From Paenibacillus sp. 453mf (lineage in GTDB: Bacteria; Bacillota; Bacilli; Paenibacillales; Paenibacillaceae), in NCBI RefSeq assembly GCF_900116105.1, contig NZ_FPAC01000006.1, positions 62,001-126,000 of the forward strand: DNA of 64,000 nucleotides, read 5' to 3'. Made by a program: the position numbers and the translations under genes. The notes beneath the pieces are model-generated. The model saw nothing but the letters and a program-made list of their open reading frames with translations, did no database searches and had not been told where the DNA came from. Shown piece by piece: positions 1 through 8,630 of this stretch. Numbering within the stretch: the stretch's first letter is position 1; each line of letters starts with the position of its first letter.

Positions 1-52
1 GGAGACCCGAGTATTTTGTTGCATTTATTTTTAAAGATTCAGTTTTCATCAT
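1..52 (-). CDS. 5' end of an unidentified gene, cut by window edge
   Basis: Read on the minus strand, a perfect GGAGGAGG SD (complement of 61-68) lies 8 nt before an ATG at 52. An open frame of 17 codons beginning MMKTESLKINATKYSGL then runs off the left edge. Nothing can be said about function. It is divergent from the leader and membrane-protein gene to its right. The call rests only on the SD and start. Confidence 0.45.
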   Translation of the reverse strand, partial: MMKTESLKINATKYSGL

Positions 53-253
53 GGTTAAAACCTCCTCCAACATTTATCTCCTTAATTCTACCATCGTAAG
101 AAAGGGAGGCTAAATTTTGAGTGGTATAAATTTTGGATATACAGCATGATTTGATTTTAGAGCTTAAATAAATATTATATTCTATCCCGCAGTGCCTTTT
201 AGCAACTATGGAATTGTGATATTATTGACATATACCTTATACACGTCCACTAA

Positions 254-371
254 CTCCCAGCATGCGCACAGGGAGCATTCTAAGCAAACTAACACGCCTT
301 AAATGGTGATTCAAGTTAATTCACACTTTACGTGTGTCTTACTTTTATCATTCTTTGAGGGGTGTTTTTTT
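254..371 (+). promoter_or_regulatory. Family-1 leader RNA / attenuator, copy 1
   Basis: Hairpin P1 is CTCCC (254-258) with GGGAG (271-275) around the loop AGCATGCGCACA, followed by an ATTCTAA box (277-283). The terminator 5' arm at 292-302 pairs with 355-365 with G-U pairs, around an inner CACAC/GTGTG hairpin, and ends in seven T. The CGCC of the 5' arm can instead pair with the nearby GGTG. A CATATACC stretch upstream matches the probable transcript start seen in other copies. It controls the gene at 412. The 53-253 stretch holds only the presumed promoter. Confidence 0.75.
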
Positions 372-411
372 ACTTTTAAGAAGTTATTAAAAATTAATGG
401 GAGGGGTCATT

Positions 412-1344
412 ATGATTCTTCAAAACTCAAAAAAAATTTTAGTCTGGTTAAGTTTTGTATTTGGTCTTACACTTTTGACTTTAGACGTGTATTATTTTGT
501 TCCAATGATTGGGGAATTCTTATCCAGCGATATTTATATGGGGGTCCTATGGGCTGTAGGTATCGCTTATGTAATTTTGGTAGGATCTTTCTTCTTTATT
601 ACAGCACCCTTTAATAAGAATTCTAAAGTTCTACATATAATCTTGCTTATACTGATAATGCCAGCTGGTCTAATAGTTGCTGTAGTAAATAAATTTTCTG
701 GTATATGGGCTAAGTTGGTCACCACATTTTTTACTATTATGTTTTCTATTGGTGTCTCATACTTTCTGTATATTGGAATAGCAATGCTATTACCAAAAGC
801 GATGGATTACTACGCGCCTTTTTATTACATATTGGCGATAGTTGGGAGTGTTGCTTTTGTTTCCATTGGACGATGGATTCATGACTTGACACTCTTATTA
901 TTCAGCAATTCTACTAAATTGCGAGAAGAGAAGAGAATGACCTTCACTCAAGCCTCATTTTGGGTAGCGGTAGTCTCACTCTCAGCTTATTTCGTTGCCT
1001 CTACTGTAGGAGTGACCTATGCCTTTAGCGAAAGTGATAAGCAATTACTGGATGCAGTTAAGGATGCTTCTGGAGTGTTTGCATCTGTAACGGGTTTGAT
1101 CGCTTTAGGGAGAACGGCTTATGGTAAAAGAGAGCCATCTCTTGAGGAGATAAAGAACACAATTAAGCAGGAACTGCTTGAAGAGCTCCGGACTATTGTG
1201 GCTGAGGATAACCTAAAATTCTCTGCTGAACAAGTTGCTGTCGCATGTCAAAATGACAATAACGAACCTCGTAATGTAGGGCCCCAAGGTCAAATGAAAA
1301 GGGGGAACCGAAAGCACGGTAAGGGTAAGCGGAAGTCAAGCTAA
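412..1344 (+). CDS. Polytopic membrane protein, unknown function
   Basis: I do not recognise the family. The start at 412 is chosen because GGGAGGGG sits 5 nt upstream; an in-frame ATG at 397 lies before that SD. The 310-residue product has about six hydrophobic segments in its first 220 residues. A soluble tail of about 90 residues follows and ends in a very basic stretch (KRGNRKHGKGKRKSS). The tail contains an acidic, possibly helical part (LEEIKNTIKQELLEELRTI). It is a single gene directly behind leader copy 1 and is probably an integral cytoplasmic-membrane protein with a cytosolic C-terminus. Confidence 0.75.
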   Translation: MILQNSKKILVWLSFVFGLTLLTLDVYYFVPMIGEFLSSDIYMGVLWAVGIAYVILVGSFFFITAPFNKNSKVLHIILLILIMPAGLIVAVVNKFSGIWAKLVTTFFTIMFSIGVSYFLYIGIAMLLPKAMDYYAPFYYILAIVGSVAFVSIGRWIHDLTLLLFSNSTKLREEKRMTFTQASFWVAVVSLSAYFVASTVGVTYAFSESDKQLLDAVKDASGVFASVTGLIALGRTAYGKREPSLEEIKNTIKQELLEELRTIVAEDNLKFSAEQVAVACQNDNNEPRNVGPQGQMKRGNRKHGKGKRKSS

Positions 1345-1510
1345 CTCTCATAGTAATCAAGGGTTCATAGTAGCCCTTTATCGAATTAACCAAAAGTACA
1401 TCTCACAAGATGATTAATGATCTCGCTCTCGAGTATTGAAATTGATTGTCTGGTGAGGTGAATTTTTTATGCCTATATACAACCTAATTTAAATCAAGGA
1501 GTGTTCTGAA

Positions 1511-1894
1511 ATGGTAGATAATAAAAAGAATAACATACGTGGTCTAAGCAACGAGGAGTTTCTCCTTTTAAAGGAAATCCTTGAAAATAAACTTTCTTTC
1601 AAGGTGGGTTTTAAGCACTATAAAGAGGAGTATCTTGCCGGTGTGGTAACTATAAGACCAACACAGTATTACTGGAACAAGTCTCAGTTCGAAGAGATCC
1701 GAACGCTGCTAGATGATTTAGGTGCGATATATAACAATATAGGAGTTCCTGAAAAAATGGTGCATTCAGTGTTTTGTAATGGGTTTACGTATCTGAAATT
1801 TACAGCAGACACAAATAACCGCTTATCGTTTCCTGAACTCGTCACCGAACATCTGCATGAAACATCAGCCCTTCGACACATGTATCGCTGCTGA
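1511..1894 (+). CDS. Small hypothetical protein (127 aa)
   Basis: The family is not recognised. An AAGGAGTG SD lies about 8 nt before the ATG. The product is soluble, with no signal peptide or membrane segment, mixed charge, and a C-terminal HETSALRHMYRC that includes a final cysteine. It stands alone about 165 bp after the membrane protein and has no leader of the family-1 type directly upstream. Confidence 0.65.
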   Translation: MVDNKKNNIRGLSNEEFLLLKEILENKLSFKVGFKHYKEEYLAGVVTIRPTQYYWNKSQFEEIRTLLDDLGAIYNNIGVPEKMVHSVFCNGFTYLKFTADTNNRLSFPELVTEHLHETSALRHMYRC

Positions 1895-2058
1895 GATATT
1901 TAATTCGACTACGAAGAAAAGGAAAGAGTTTTGGTGTAGACATCGAATATATTAACTATATCTTTACACCTTACAAAATGTTTAAGATAATCTGATTTTT
2001 ATAAATTCTATATAATGGTCTATAGCGAAGAAGAGCGATATCGTTTAATACCGCAACA

Positions 2059-2087
2059 ATAGGAGGAGGTAACTTCTCCTATTTTTT
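2059..2087 (+). terminator. Intrinsic terminator or attenuator
   Basis: ATAGGAG pairs with CTCCTAT around a 10-nt loop and is followed by six T. It lies 165 nt beyond the 127-aa gene, and a TATAAT-like box stands near 2010. It may therefore attenuate a short independent transcript rather than end the upstream gene. Confidence 0.65.
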
Positions 2088-2142
2088 GTCTTTATGATGT
2101 GATAAACTAGCCTCATACCTTTATTTTTTAATCTATCTTATC

Positions 2143-2258
2143 CTCTCCAGCAGGCGCAAAGGAGAGCATTCTATTAAAGAAGCATCTGAAAGATGATTAA
2201 CCTGTAATTCACACTACACGTGTGTCTATTTGGTTGGTCGCCTCTCAGGTGCTTTTTT
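2143..2258 (+). promoter_or_regulatory. Family-1 leader RNA / attenuator, copy 2
   Basis: P1 is CTCTCC (2143-2148) with GGAGAG (2161-2166), loop AGCAGGCGCAAA, followed by ATTCTA. Terminator arms GCATCTGA/TCAGGTGC enclose a second helix GATTAACC/GGTTGGTC and an inner CACAC/GTGTG hairpin, then six T. The competing local hairpin is CATCT-gaa-AGATG. ACAACCCAA (2270-2278) follows, and then the SD of the next gene. Confidence 0.8.
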
Positions 2259-2296
2259 GCGTTGCACCTACAACCCAATTTCTCAAGAGAGGACGA

Positions 2297-3907
2297 ATGA
2301 AAATGCGCGAACCTAATCCAGAAAACTTACAGAAGGCTATTCAAATGGAGGAGACTACTCTTTCAAATCTCACAACCGCTTCAGCCCAAGAACTTCTTCG
2401 AATGAAGCTCATGCAAGAGGTTATCCGCTCGGTGTACCCTTTTTCAATCAATGAAAATACCGCAACGTACAAAGAAGTACTTCGAGGATTGAGTGTATTC
2501 GGTGACCGCCGAGTCGATATAATTTTGAAGTATTGTACCTCAGAACAAATCGTAAAACTCGCTGCCATTACCGCCATTGAAATCACGAAGATGATTTTGG
2601 ATCTTCCGCGAGAGAAGATCTATCAGGCGAAATGGGGGGAGAATCAAAACAAGGTTCTTGAAGCTGTTCAGCAATACTTTCCATGGTTTGAGGAAGTTGA
2701 GGAGAAGCTTCAGTTAGAGGTTCTTGCGACGGAACTGTCAGGTAAGGTAAAGAACTCATTGGAGCGTGTCCTTCGCATTGGCGCAGCTTCGATTATGAAT
2801 GAAAAAGTGGCATTCAATCTTAGAAGTCAGGTAGATAAACGGTTTGAGGACCTCCGAGCAGAGATCGAGGCATCTATTTGCGAAGAGGAAGTCAAAGCGC
2901 ATCTCATTGGGAAAGAGCTCCCGGAAACAAAGGCTCTTGCTCTTGAACACATCTCCAAGAAGTTTGCTGAGGAACCGATTCGGCTCTTGTATTACAGAAG
3001 TGGAACACGTGCAGCCGTAAAACTGGCGTGGAATAAAGACGTATACTCTATCCATAAAGGTAGGGGAAAAGAGGTTCGGTTAAATAGGGGCGAGGACAGA
3101 AACCCATACGGATTGATCGTTTCCCTCAACTACATTGAAGAGTTCCTTTACTTTAACGAAGTGAGAGATGATGACGTATGGGTCGAAGAAGATAGTCTCG
3201 AATCTATTTATCAGTTTAACAGCAATATATCGGTTAATCTTACGCCTGCTTTCGTTAAAGAATGGTATAACTACGATGCACCGGTACTTCAAAGAATAAG
3301 TCCAAACCGTGGTAAACGTGGGGAGACTGCGTTCGGGATGAAACTTTTTCATTTCACAACCAATCTGGTGGAGTCCTCGTTGTCAACAGACTATATCTCG
3401 GAGGACATAACTCATGCTGAAGCGTTCTCTCTTATGAAAGGCTATGAGCATACCCGAATTTCTAAGGAAATCCGAAATACGCTTAAAGCTCGTGAGATAG
3501 AAGAGGCAGGAAAAACTGAAGAGATCAAACATTGGGTCGAAGCATATGATGCAAGAGTCCAGTCTGTGATCGATGAAAACTCCAAGTCTATCTTGAATGC
3601 ACTCTCTGCAGCGTTCCATGAACGAGTAGAGTGGACGCCTGGTACTGATGGTGAGATGACTCTGCTACTGGATGATAATTTTGGTTTGGATTGTGGCTAT
3701 CTCAATATTCAAGTTAATGATTCGGAGTATACCGAAAAGAGGAGCATTCTACGCAATACATCTTCTAATGTCGGACCGTGGATGGATGTGAGAATGCCAG
3801 TAGTCAGTCAGAGTACAACGATCATGATGAAACAGTTCGAAATTGCAAAAGAGATTGTAAAATCTAAGCTTGGGATTGAACTATTTGGTCACACAGTACT
3901 TGATTAA
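2297..3907 (+). CDS. Large soluble hypothetical protein (536 aa)
   Basis: The family is not recognised. The start is taken at ATG 2297 behind AGAGGA; ATG 2303 is equally possible, and the frame is open further upstream only through the leader. The protein is soluble and largely helical in the first 250 residues (LQLEVLATELSGKVKNSLER, acidic/basic heptad-like stretches). The middle and C-terminal parts are more beta-like. There is no signal peptide and no catalytic motif that I can name. It is the only gene behind leader copy 2 and ends at a strong terminator. Its size and careful regulation suggest an element-specific role, which is inference. Confidence 0.75.
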   Translation: MKMREPNPENLQKAIQMEETTLSNLTTASAQELLRMKLMQEVIRSVYPFSINENTATYKEVLRGLSVFGDRRVDIILKYCTSEQIVKLAAITAIEITKMILDLPREKIYQAKWGENQNKVLEAVQQYFPWFEEVEEKLQLEVLATELSGKVKNSLERVLRIGAASIMNEKVAFNLRSQVDKRFEDLRAEIEASICEEEVKAHLIGKELPETKALALEHISKKFAEEPIRLLYYRSGTRAAVKLAWNKDVYSIHKGRGKEVRLNRGEDRNPYGLIVSLNYIEEFLYFNEVRDDDVWVEEDSLESIYQFNSNISVNLTPAFVKEWYNYDAPVLQRISPNRGKRGETAFGMKLFHFTTNLVESSLSTDYISEDITHAEAFSLMKGYEHTRISKEIRNTLKAREIEEAGKTEEIKHWVEAYDARVQSVIDENSKSILNALSAAFHERVEWTPGTDGEMTLLLDDNFGLDCGYLNIQVNDSEYTEKRSILRNTSSNVGPWMDVRMPVVSQSTTIMMKQFEIAKEIVKSKLGIELFGHTVLD

Positions 3908-3931
3908 ATTATTCAACTTGGCTGTCGTTGG

Positions 3932-3958
3932 GGGAATTCTAAGGATTCCCCTTTTTTC
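3932..3958 (+). terminator. Intrinsic terminator
   Basis: GGGGAAT pairs with ATTCCCC around a 7-nt loop and is followed by six T, 25 nt after the stop of the 536-aa gene. Confidence 0.85.
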
Positions 3959-4006
3959 TACACTGTGATTAAAATAACAACCAACGAAGGTGGAGGGTAG
4001 AGTTGA

Positions 4007-4468
4007 ATGGTAGAATTGATCAGAAATAACAATAAAAATGAAGTGCTCGAAAGACGGAAGGATGATACCGAGTCGAAGTGCTGCGTCAGACACTGCACGA
4101 TAAACATGCGCGAGATTTTGGGTAGATTTGACGATGGTACTTTCTCAGTGATCATGTGTCCCAATCATCAAATCATGTATGTCATTGGAATACTTAAGAA
4201 TTCAGAAATGAACTTACTTCCGAGTAACTTAACCGACAAGAAAGTCTGCTCTTTATGTGAGGAGCAGGCGATCATATTCGCGGAAAACGATGCTACCTAT
4301 GAGCTTTGCAGCTCGCATTTGAAAAAGCTGATCCGTAAGAACTTGCTACCTAATGAGTTCATGGTGTTATACGGTAGATACGGTAGTACCTTTCAACTGC
4401 ACGAGGATTTTTACGATAATTACGGAGGGACGGTTCAGCCGGTGAAGTTTAAAGAGGAGAGGAACTGA
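4007..4468 (+). CDS. Cys/His-rich small protein, probable zinc binder
   Basis: A 153-residue soluble protein. Two Cys/His clusters (CCVRHC ... CPNH, and CSLCEEQ ... CSSH) are spaced like paired zinc-ribbon half-sites. From this I infer metal binding and perhaps nucleic-acid binding. An SD GGTGGAGGG lies upstream; ATG 4007 is chosen, although the TTG just before it is in frame. The gene has no leader of its own and may be read from its own weak promoter. The family is not recognised. Confidence 0.7.
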   Translation: MVELIRNNNKNEVLERRKDDTESKCCVRHCTINMREILGRFDDGTFSVIMCPNHQIMYVIGILKNSEMNLLPSNLTDKKVCSLCEEQAIIFAENDATYELCSSHLKKLIRKNLLPNEFMVLYGRYGSTFQLHEDFYDNYGGTVQPVKFKEERN

Positions 4469-4491
4469 TAATATCGGTTCTTCTCTTTTTC
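4454..4491 (+). terminator. Intrinsic terminator overlapping the stop codon
   Basis: GAGGAGAGGAAC pairs with GTTCTTCTC (one G-U) and is followed by a T-rich tail. The 5' arm includes the last codons of the zinc-binder gene. Confidence 0.7.
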
Positions 4492-4540
4492 TTTATCCTA
4501 TGGTAAGATTATTTCATACCATTTTACTTCTTTACTCCAT

Positions 4541-4697
4541 CCTCTAGCCAGGGCAGAAGAGGACATTCTGATTTTAATTCTAATTTCTTACCTACCCTTG
4601 GTATGCCTATAATTCTAAATAACGCTCGTTTACAGCGTCTAAATCATTAATTCTCTCTTGAGAAATAATCTTTGGGCATTGTAAAGGAGCGTTTTTT
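4541..4697 (+). promoter_or_regulatory. Family-1 leader RNA / attenuator, copy 3
   Basis: P1 is CCTCT/AGAGG with the loop AGCCAGGGCAGA, then ATTCTG. The terminator pairs AACGCTCGTTTACA with TGTAAAGGAGCGTT (13 of 14) and ends in six T. The competing hairpin is ACGCT-cgtttac-AGCGT, the second helix GTCTAAA/TTTGGGC, and the inner hairpin TTCTC/GAGAA. The box ACAACCCAA is at 4707-4715. Confidence 0.8.
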
Positions 4698-4742
4698 CTT
4701 GTTCCTACAACCCAAAATTCAATTACCAGGAGGCGGTCTTTT

Positions 4743-4865
4743 ATGACAAGAGAAGCACATATCTTAACATCCAAATTGGCCCGTATGAAAGCACTTAAAA
4801 ACCTTTACGTACACGGAGCCTTGACATTGAAAGATCCTAAAATTTCTGTAAACAATGCAAAGTGA
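4743..4865 (+). CDS. 40-residue basic peptide behind leader 3
   Basis: Short frame with a good SD (AGGAGG, 9-10 nt upstream) placed exactly where other leaders deliver their first gene. The product is basic (MTREAHILTSKLARMKALKN...). The family is not recognised. Position and SD support translation. It could be a leader peptide or a small regulator. Confidence 0.55.
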   Translation: MTREAHILTSKLARMKALKNLYVHGALTLKDPKISVNNAK

Positions 4866-4987
4866 TTTTATATTTCTTCGATTATACGAAGGAAGTACAG
4901 ACTTGCAACTCACAGTACTAAGATCATTATCTTGGTCAATACTCCATTGTGGTGTTTTTTAAAATCAGGGACTCCGGTTCCGATTCG

Positions 4988-5018
4988 GGCCTTGCTCAAC
5001 TTGAGTAAGGTCTTTTTC
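4988..5018 (+). terminator. Intrinsic terminator in the 4866-5124 gap
   Basis: GGCCTTGCTCAA pairs with TTGAGTAAGGTC and is followed by five T. A weaker hairpin with six T (ACTCCA/TGGTGT, about 4943-4962) precedes it. No gene is visible in this 390-bp gap, which is filled by these hairpins and leader copy 4. Confidence 0.75.
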
Positions 5019-5124
5019 TTTTAACTAATTTTATTTAATTAAGAAATATTCTTTTTGAGTATGAATTTTATTTGAAAAGATGGTATATAGGTTAGCGTTC
5101 TGGAAACAAGTTCAAACAAGTTCA

Positions 5125-5214
5125 ATGCACTCCTCTTACGAGTGACTGATTGCATTTTTTGCAGGATCCCCAGTTATTGGATCTTAGTCATTGGTAAGGG
5201 CAGTGCATTTTTTT
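5125..5214 (+). promoter_or_regulatory. Family-1-like attenuator, copy 4 (lacks CATGCG hairpin)
   Basis: Arm ATGCACTCCTCTTAC (5125-5139) pairs with GTAAGGGCAGTGCAT (13 of 15) before seven T. The local competitor is CACTC-ctctta-CGAGTG. An inner GGATCC/GGATC hairpin is present. The usual P1 is missing, and a CAAGTTCAAA direct repeat stands in its place. The box ACAACCCTA lies at 5223-5231, upstream of the ubiquitin-like operon. Confidence 0.65.
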
Positions 5215-5258
5215 GTTGCCCTACAACCCTAATTTAATCCGAAAGGAGTGAAAACCGA

Positions 5259-5600
5259 TTGAATCTCGACAAGTTTCACGAGGTGATTGAGAAGTCCGCC
5301 ATCTCACCAGAAGTGGCGGATAGAAAAGAAGGTGTGATGGTCCCGTTGATGCATGTTTTCCACTGGGGAACATATAGGCATCAGAGGTTTGGAGATGTTG
5401 ATTTTTCATCCTTCACCTATGACCAAGCTGTAATGGCTATGGAACAAGCTTTGTTTCTACGAACCGGGGATGAATCGGAGGAAAACGAAGCAGAGGAAAA
5501 TCGCGAGAACCTAGTCGTTCAGGTCGCACGAATTGCGGATTTCAAGGACCGAGTCAAGGGGATACAATCCTCAATAAATCGCAAACGCAAGTTTGTTTAG
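5259..5600 (+). CDS. First gene of ubiquitin-like operon, unknown (113 aa)
   Basis: TTG start with AAGGAGTG 8 nt upstream. This small soluble protein has an acidic middle (DESEENEAEENREN) and a basic tail (INRKRKFV). The family is not recognised. It opens the tightly packed run 5259-10853 that contains E2-, JAB- and E1-like genes, so a role in or next to that conjugation system is likely by context only. Confidence 0.7.
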   Translation: MNLDKFHEVIEKSAISPEVADRKEGVMVPLMHVFHWGTYRHQRFGDVDFSSFTYDQAVMAMEQALFLRTGDESEENEAEENRENLVVQVARIADFKDRVKGIQSSINRKRKFV

Positions 5601-5610
5601 GAGTGGTGTC

Positions 5611-6210
5611 ATGGGCAGAAGTTGTGTGTACTATTCCGAGAACATCGATACTTATCATGTTGCTATGGATAACCTGGTCGTTGCGAAGCGCTTGTTTGAT
5701 CTTGGCAAGAAACTGCCGGAGAACTATGTCTTTACAATGGATCGGGTGAGCGACCGTCATGATTCTTTTTTTCTTCAGGGTTTGGAAATCTTGACCGGCA
5801 GTGAAGCAGATATTTTGGAGGATTACGGCGATGACTACACCTTTCACATGGATCTTCCAGAAGTGACAAGGTGGATAGAAATCGAACGTATTCATCCTGA
5901 GGCAGCGGCCGATCGTGAGTGGATCTGGGAGCCTATTTCCGAAGAGAATTTGGATTGTGAATACACTGATGTTCACGTGGAGATGGAGATGTCCGAAACT
6001 GGACTCGCCTTTCATGTGATGGGTGTAGGCAGCTATTATCTGATCTTCGAGAGAATCTGCGATTGCTATTTTCGATTAAAGGAGAAAATCACCGAATGGG
6101 GAGCAAGGGAGGAGAACCATGTCCGAGTTAATTCAAAACGGAACAATCATTCAGATGCCCGAGAACGAAAAGGACAACACCAAGTTAGTACATGTCCTGC
6201 GGCGGGCTAA
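5611..6210 (+). CDS. Hypothetical protein in ubiquitin-like operon (199 aa)
   Basis: The start at ATG 5611 is chosen for the AGGAG 7 nt upstream; earlier in-frame ATG 5593 has none. The protein is soluble and acidic over its first 160 residues. Its last 30 codons overlap the start of the next gene by 92 bp and read as a basic, low-complexity tail (RVNSKRNNHSDARERKG). The functional end may therefore lie before the overlap, or the stop may have been moved by a small mutation. The family is not recognised. Confidence 0.6.
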   Translation: MGRSCVYYSENIDTYHVAMDNLVVAKRLFDLGKKLPENYVFTMDRVSDRHDSFFLQGLEILTGSEADILEDYGDDYTFHMDLPEVTRWIEIERIHPEAAADREWIWEPISEENLDCEYTDVHVEMEMSETGLAFHVMGVGSYYLIFERICDCYFRLKEKITEWGAREENHVRVNSKRNNHSDARERKGQHQVSTCPAAG

Positions 6211-7279
6211 TGGTTTAACCGTTTCTAATCGTCGTGTATTGATGGATGATTTGCTGAAGGGACTGTATGCAATGATGGAACCGAATGAATTGACGGCGCT
6301 TATTCTTGCGGAAGAGAAATTTTCCCTTCATCAAATTTTCGGCCCGATTCTAGAAGGGCAAAACCCAAAGGTCTTTTTTAAGTGTCTGGAGCTGGTCGTA
6401 AGTCGATGCAATTCTGAGGAGGACATGAGATACCTCTCGCTCGTGCTCAGAGCTTTGGCGGAGCGGTTTGACCTATCACAAGTGGAAGAGGGCAGCCTAA
6501 ATAACCTGTTAATGCTACTCATAGGGAAAGTGGAACGCCTTTACGATGAAGATGTACTTCTCCAGCTTTTCAGTACGCTGCTGAAACAGTTGAACATAGC
6601 TGAAGGTCGTAAAGAGATCGTTGGCATTTTACTTCGGATGATCGCTGAACGGGCAAGGACCGAAAAGGATATTGATATAAAGCGGTGGTTTCAAGAACAA
6701 ATCACCTCGTACATGCCGGTAACCAAGACGGTAACGACACCACTTTTGCCACCGGGAACGATCCTGTATCAAGAAGAAATAAGCGGCCGCAAAATTGTCG
6801 TACTCGAAGTGGAGAAGAGCAAACGGGACATTTTGTATTACAAGACTCCTTATGAGTCCGTAGGCCATCCTAAGCTCCTTTTTGAATTTGTGATTAGAGG
6901 AAAAGAAATCGAACAGTGCCGGATATTCGCTTTGAAGGATGGTCCTGTAAAAGCAAGCTCAAGACTATACCGATATCCATTCGGCAATGTCTTCCCTGAT
7001 TTTCACGCTTGCTGGCCCCAGTTAAAAGAAATAGAGATAACGCAGCTTAGCCAATTAAGAAGGCTACCGGAATTATTCTTTAAAAGCTCGACTAATGATC
7101 ATGCGTACAGAGGGAAGAACCTTCGTGAGTTGTATATTAGCTTGCAAGGTCAAGATTTTAACGAGGAAACCTTACTGGACACTCGGTTGACCGTCGCAGA
7201 TCAGTTCGAGCTTCTTTCTATTGAGGATGAGATTGAGGAGTCTCAATCCACTGAAGAGCAGGAACTTAATAACCAATAA
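6119..7279 (+). CDS. Prokaryotic E2-like (PRTRC-B / E2 family D type) protein
   Basis: The 386-residue protein has an N-terminal helical region (about 25-200) and a C-terminal beta-rich domain (about 207-330). The latter carries LYRYPFGNVF and, soon after, HACW with Cys298. This pattern matches the prokaryotic E2 family D / PRTRC protein B, thought to act as a ubiquitin-conjugating-enzyme-like protein. The helical N-terminal extension is unusual. SD GGAGG lies 6 nt upstream. Neighbours encoding a candidate modifier, JAB and E1 support the assignment. Activity is inferred, with Cys298 as the obvious candidate acceptor. Confidence 0.7.
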   Translation: MSELIQNGTIIQMPENEKDNTKLVHVLRRANGLTVSNRRVLMDDLLKGLYAMMEPNELTALILAEEKFSLHQIFGPILEGQNPKVFFKCLELVVSRCNSEEDMRYLSLVLRALAERFDLSQVEEGSLNNLLMLLIGKVERLYDEDVLLQLFSTLLKQLNIAEGRKEIVGILLRMIAERARTEKDIDIKRWFQEQITSYMPVTKTVTTPLLPPGTILYQEEISGRKIVVLEVEKSKRDILYYKTPYESVGHPKLLFEFVIRGKEIEQCRIFALKDGPVKASSRLYRYPFGNVFPDFHACWPQLKEIEITQLSQLRRLPELFFKSSTNDHAYRGKNLRELYISLQGQDFNEETLLDTRLTVADQFELLSIEDEIEESQSTEEQELNNQ

Positions 7280-7305
7280 CGCATATAAACGGAGGTTAAC
7301 GAATC

Positions 7306-7926
7306 ATGGGAAATACAAACTTAGGACAAGAAGCGAACGATGAGGTTGTAAATGCGGAAATCGAAGGTATGAGAGCCACTGTAAATGCTGCCATAGAGTT
7401 GAAACAAATTCATGGTGTCGAGCAGACATCTGCAGGCGAGAGTGATCAATCCTCTCCAGAATCAGACGATTCTGGTTACCGGATTGTTGACGAAGGGGGA
7501 CAACTTTCCTTGTTCAGCTTCGACGCAATTACGTCGTCGAGTGATGGGCAGGACAAAAAGGATGCAGCAGGTTCCTGCGGCGCTGATACTGTTAAACAAG
7601 CGGATTCGAGGAAGAAGCATGGCCGTGGAGGAGCTAAATCAAAAACGCCTGTACAACAAGCTCCGAAAGAGCCGGAGTTGGAATCCGTAAAGCTCGGTGA
7701 ATCTTGGAAGATTCACTACGCGGCGACCGTATTTGAAGTCGATGTGCTCTTCCAAGACGAGCTCAATAACGGAGTTGAATCGGTCACGCTCGAGGAGATC
7801 CGTTTGAAAATGGTTACAGAAGAGGATGCAGCAGAGCTGACACCATCGGGAACTAAATGGAGATATGACATCGACAATAAGCAACTCTTCCCCGATGCAT
7901 GGGGGCAAGACAAAGGAGCTTGCTGA
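7306..7926 (+). CDS. Candidate ubiquitin-like modifier with clamp-type motif
   Basis: The 206-residue protein has a disordered, acidic N-terminal half that contains QLSLF at 66-70, a match to the sliding-clamp-binding consensus. A basic linker (KKHGRGGAKSK) follows. The compact C-terminal domain (about 124-206) ends in DKGAC. Its position between E2-like and JAB/E1-like genes, and the Gly three residues from the end, suggest a beta-grasp modifier whose last residues are trimmed by the JAB peptidase. I do not see clear sequence identity to ubiquitin or PRTRC-C, so the fold is inference. Good SD (GGAGGT). Confidence 0.55.
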   Translation: MGNTNLGQEANDEVVNAEIEGMRATVNAAIELKQIHGVEQTSAGESDQSSPESDDSGYRIVDEGGQLSLFSFDAITSSSDGQDKKDAAGSCGADTVKQADSRKKHGRGGAKSKTPVQQAPKEPELESVKLGESWKIHYAATVFEVDVLFQDELNNGVESVTLEEIRLKMVTEEDAAELTPSGTKWRYDIDNKQLFPDAWGQDKGAC

Positions 7927-7928
7927 TT

Positions 7929-8576
7929 ATGCCTGGATTCTTCTGGAGGCTTCGGGAATTCTTCAATGCAGAGAAACGACAACCCAACAATTATATTGCT
8001 GGGGATGACGGTCGTATTTACTGCGTCCGTGACAGCAAACTTGGAAGATTGGTATTAAAGGCAAATCGAGTTCCAATGGTCGACACGGTAAAGGAAGGGT
8101 TTGAATTTGCCCTCCCCAAAATCCCCAGTGAAATGTTGAAGGTGGCGATCTCCTTCTTCCGAGCATATTGGAACGATGCTCATCAGTACGAAGCAATGGT
8201 CCGGATCGTTTACGATACAGTCGAAGAGAAGTATCTATTTGACTGTCCGGAGCAGTATGTGACGTGGGATCATGTGCATGCGCCAACCGTTGGGAAAGAC
8301 TTTCCTGAGCCGCGCTATCTTGACGTGATGCACATTCATTCACATCATGTTTTGCCGGCCGGATTTTCATTAGTCGATGATGCAAACGAGCGGAAGTATC
8401 GCTTGTATGTAGTTGTCGGTAATATGAGGGCTAAGGAGCCGGATGTTAATCTCAGAGTGGGGCATGGAGGGGCGTATTTACAGCTTCCATTAAGTTATAT
8501 CTTCGAAACCCCTGACCTAACAGCGACGTTGCCGTACCCGACAGAATGGGATCAGCGAGTAAAGCTGGTCAAATAG
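7929..8576 (+). CDS. JAB/JAMM metallopeptidase (PRTRC-A-like)
   Basis: The 215-residue protein carries HIHSHHVLPAGFSLVDD at 135-151. This is the JAMM pattern HxH...SxxD (His135, His137, Ser147, Asp150), with Glu89 a candidate for the upstream glutamate. The family removes or matures ubiquitin-like tails. Beside E1- and E2-like genes it most likely processes the modifier encoded just upstream. ATG 7929 is chosen, 2 nt after the previous stop with AAGGAG 11 nt before it. Soluble and cytosolic. Confidence 0.75.
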   Translation: MPGFFWRLREFFNAEKRQPNNYIAGDDGRIYCVRDSKLGRLVLKANRVPMVDTVKEGFEFALPKIPSEMLKVAISFFRAYWNDAHQYEAMVRIVYDTVEEKYLFDCPEQYVTWDHVHAPTVGKDFPEPRYLDVMHIHSHHVLPAGFSLVDDANERKYRLYVVVGNMRAKEPDVNLRVGHGGAYLQLPLSYIFETPDLTATLPYPTEWDQRVKLVK

Positions 8577-8581
8577 CACAG

Positions 8582-8609
8582 CAAGGAGGCTCGGATTCGA
8601 GTCTCCTTG
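8582..8609 (+). other. Intercistronic hairpin before the E1-like gene
   Basis: CAAGGAG-CTC pairs with GAG-CTCCTTG and has only a weak T tail. It lies between JAB and E1 genes and could be a leaky terminator or an RNA-processing/stability element. Confidence 0.5.
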
Positions 8610-8630
8610 TTCATTTGAGGTGATAAATCG

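Noticed and set aside
303..614. 103-residue frame at the start of the window
   Set aside because: It overlaps leader copy 1 and the membrane-protein gene in another frame and has no SD.
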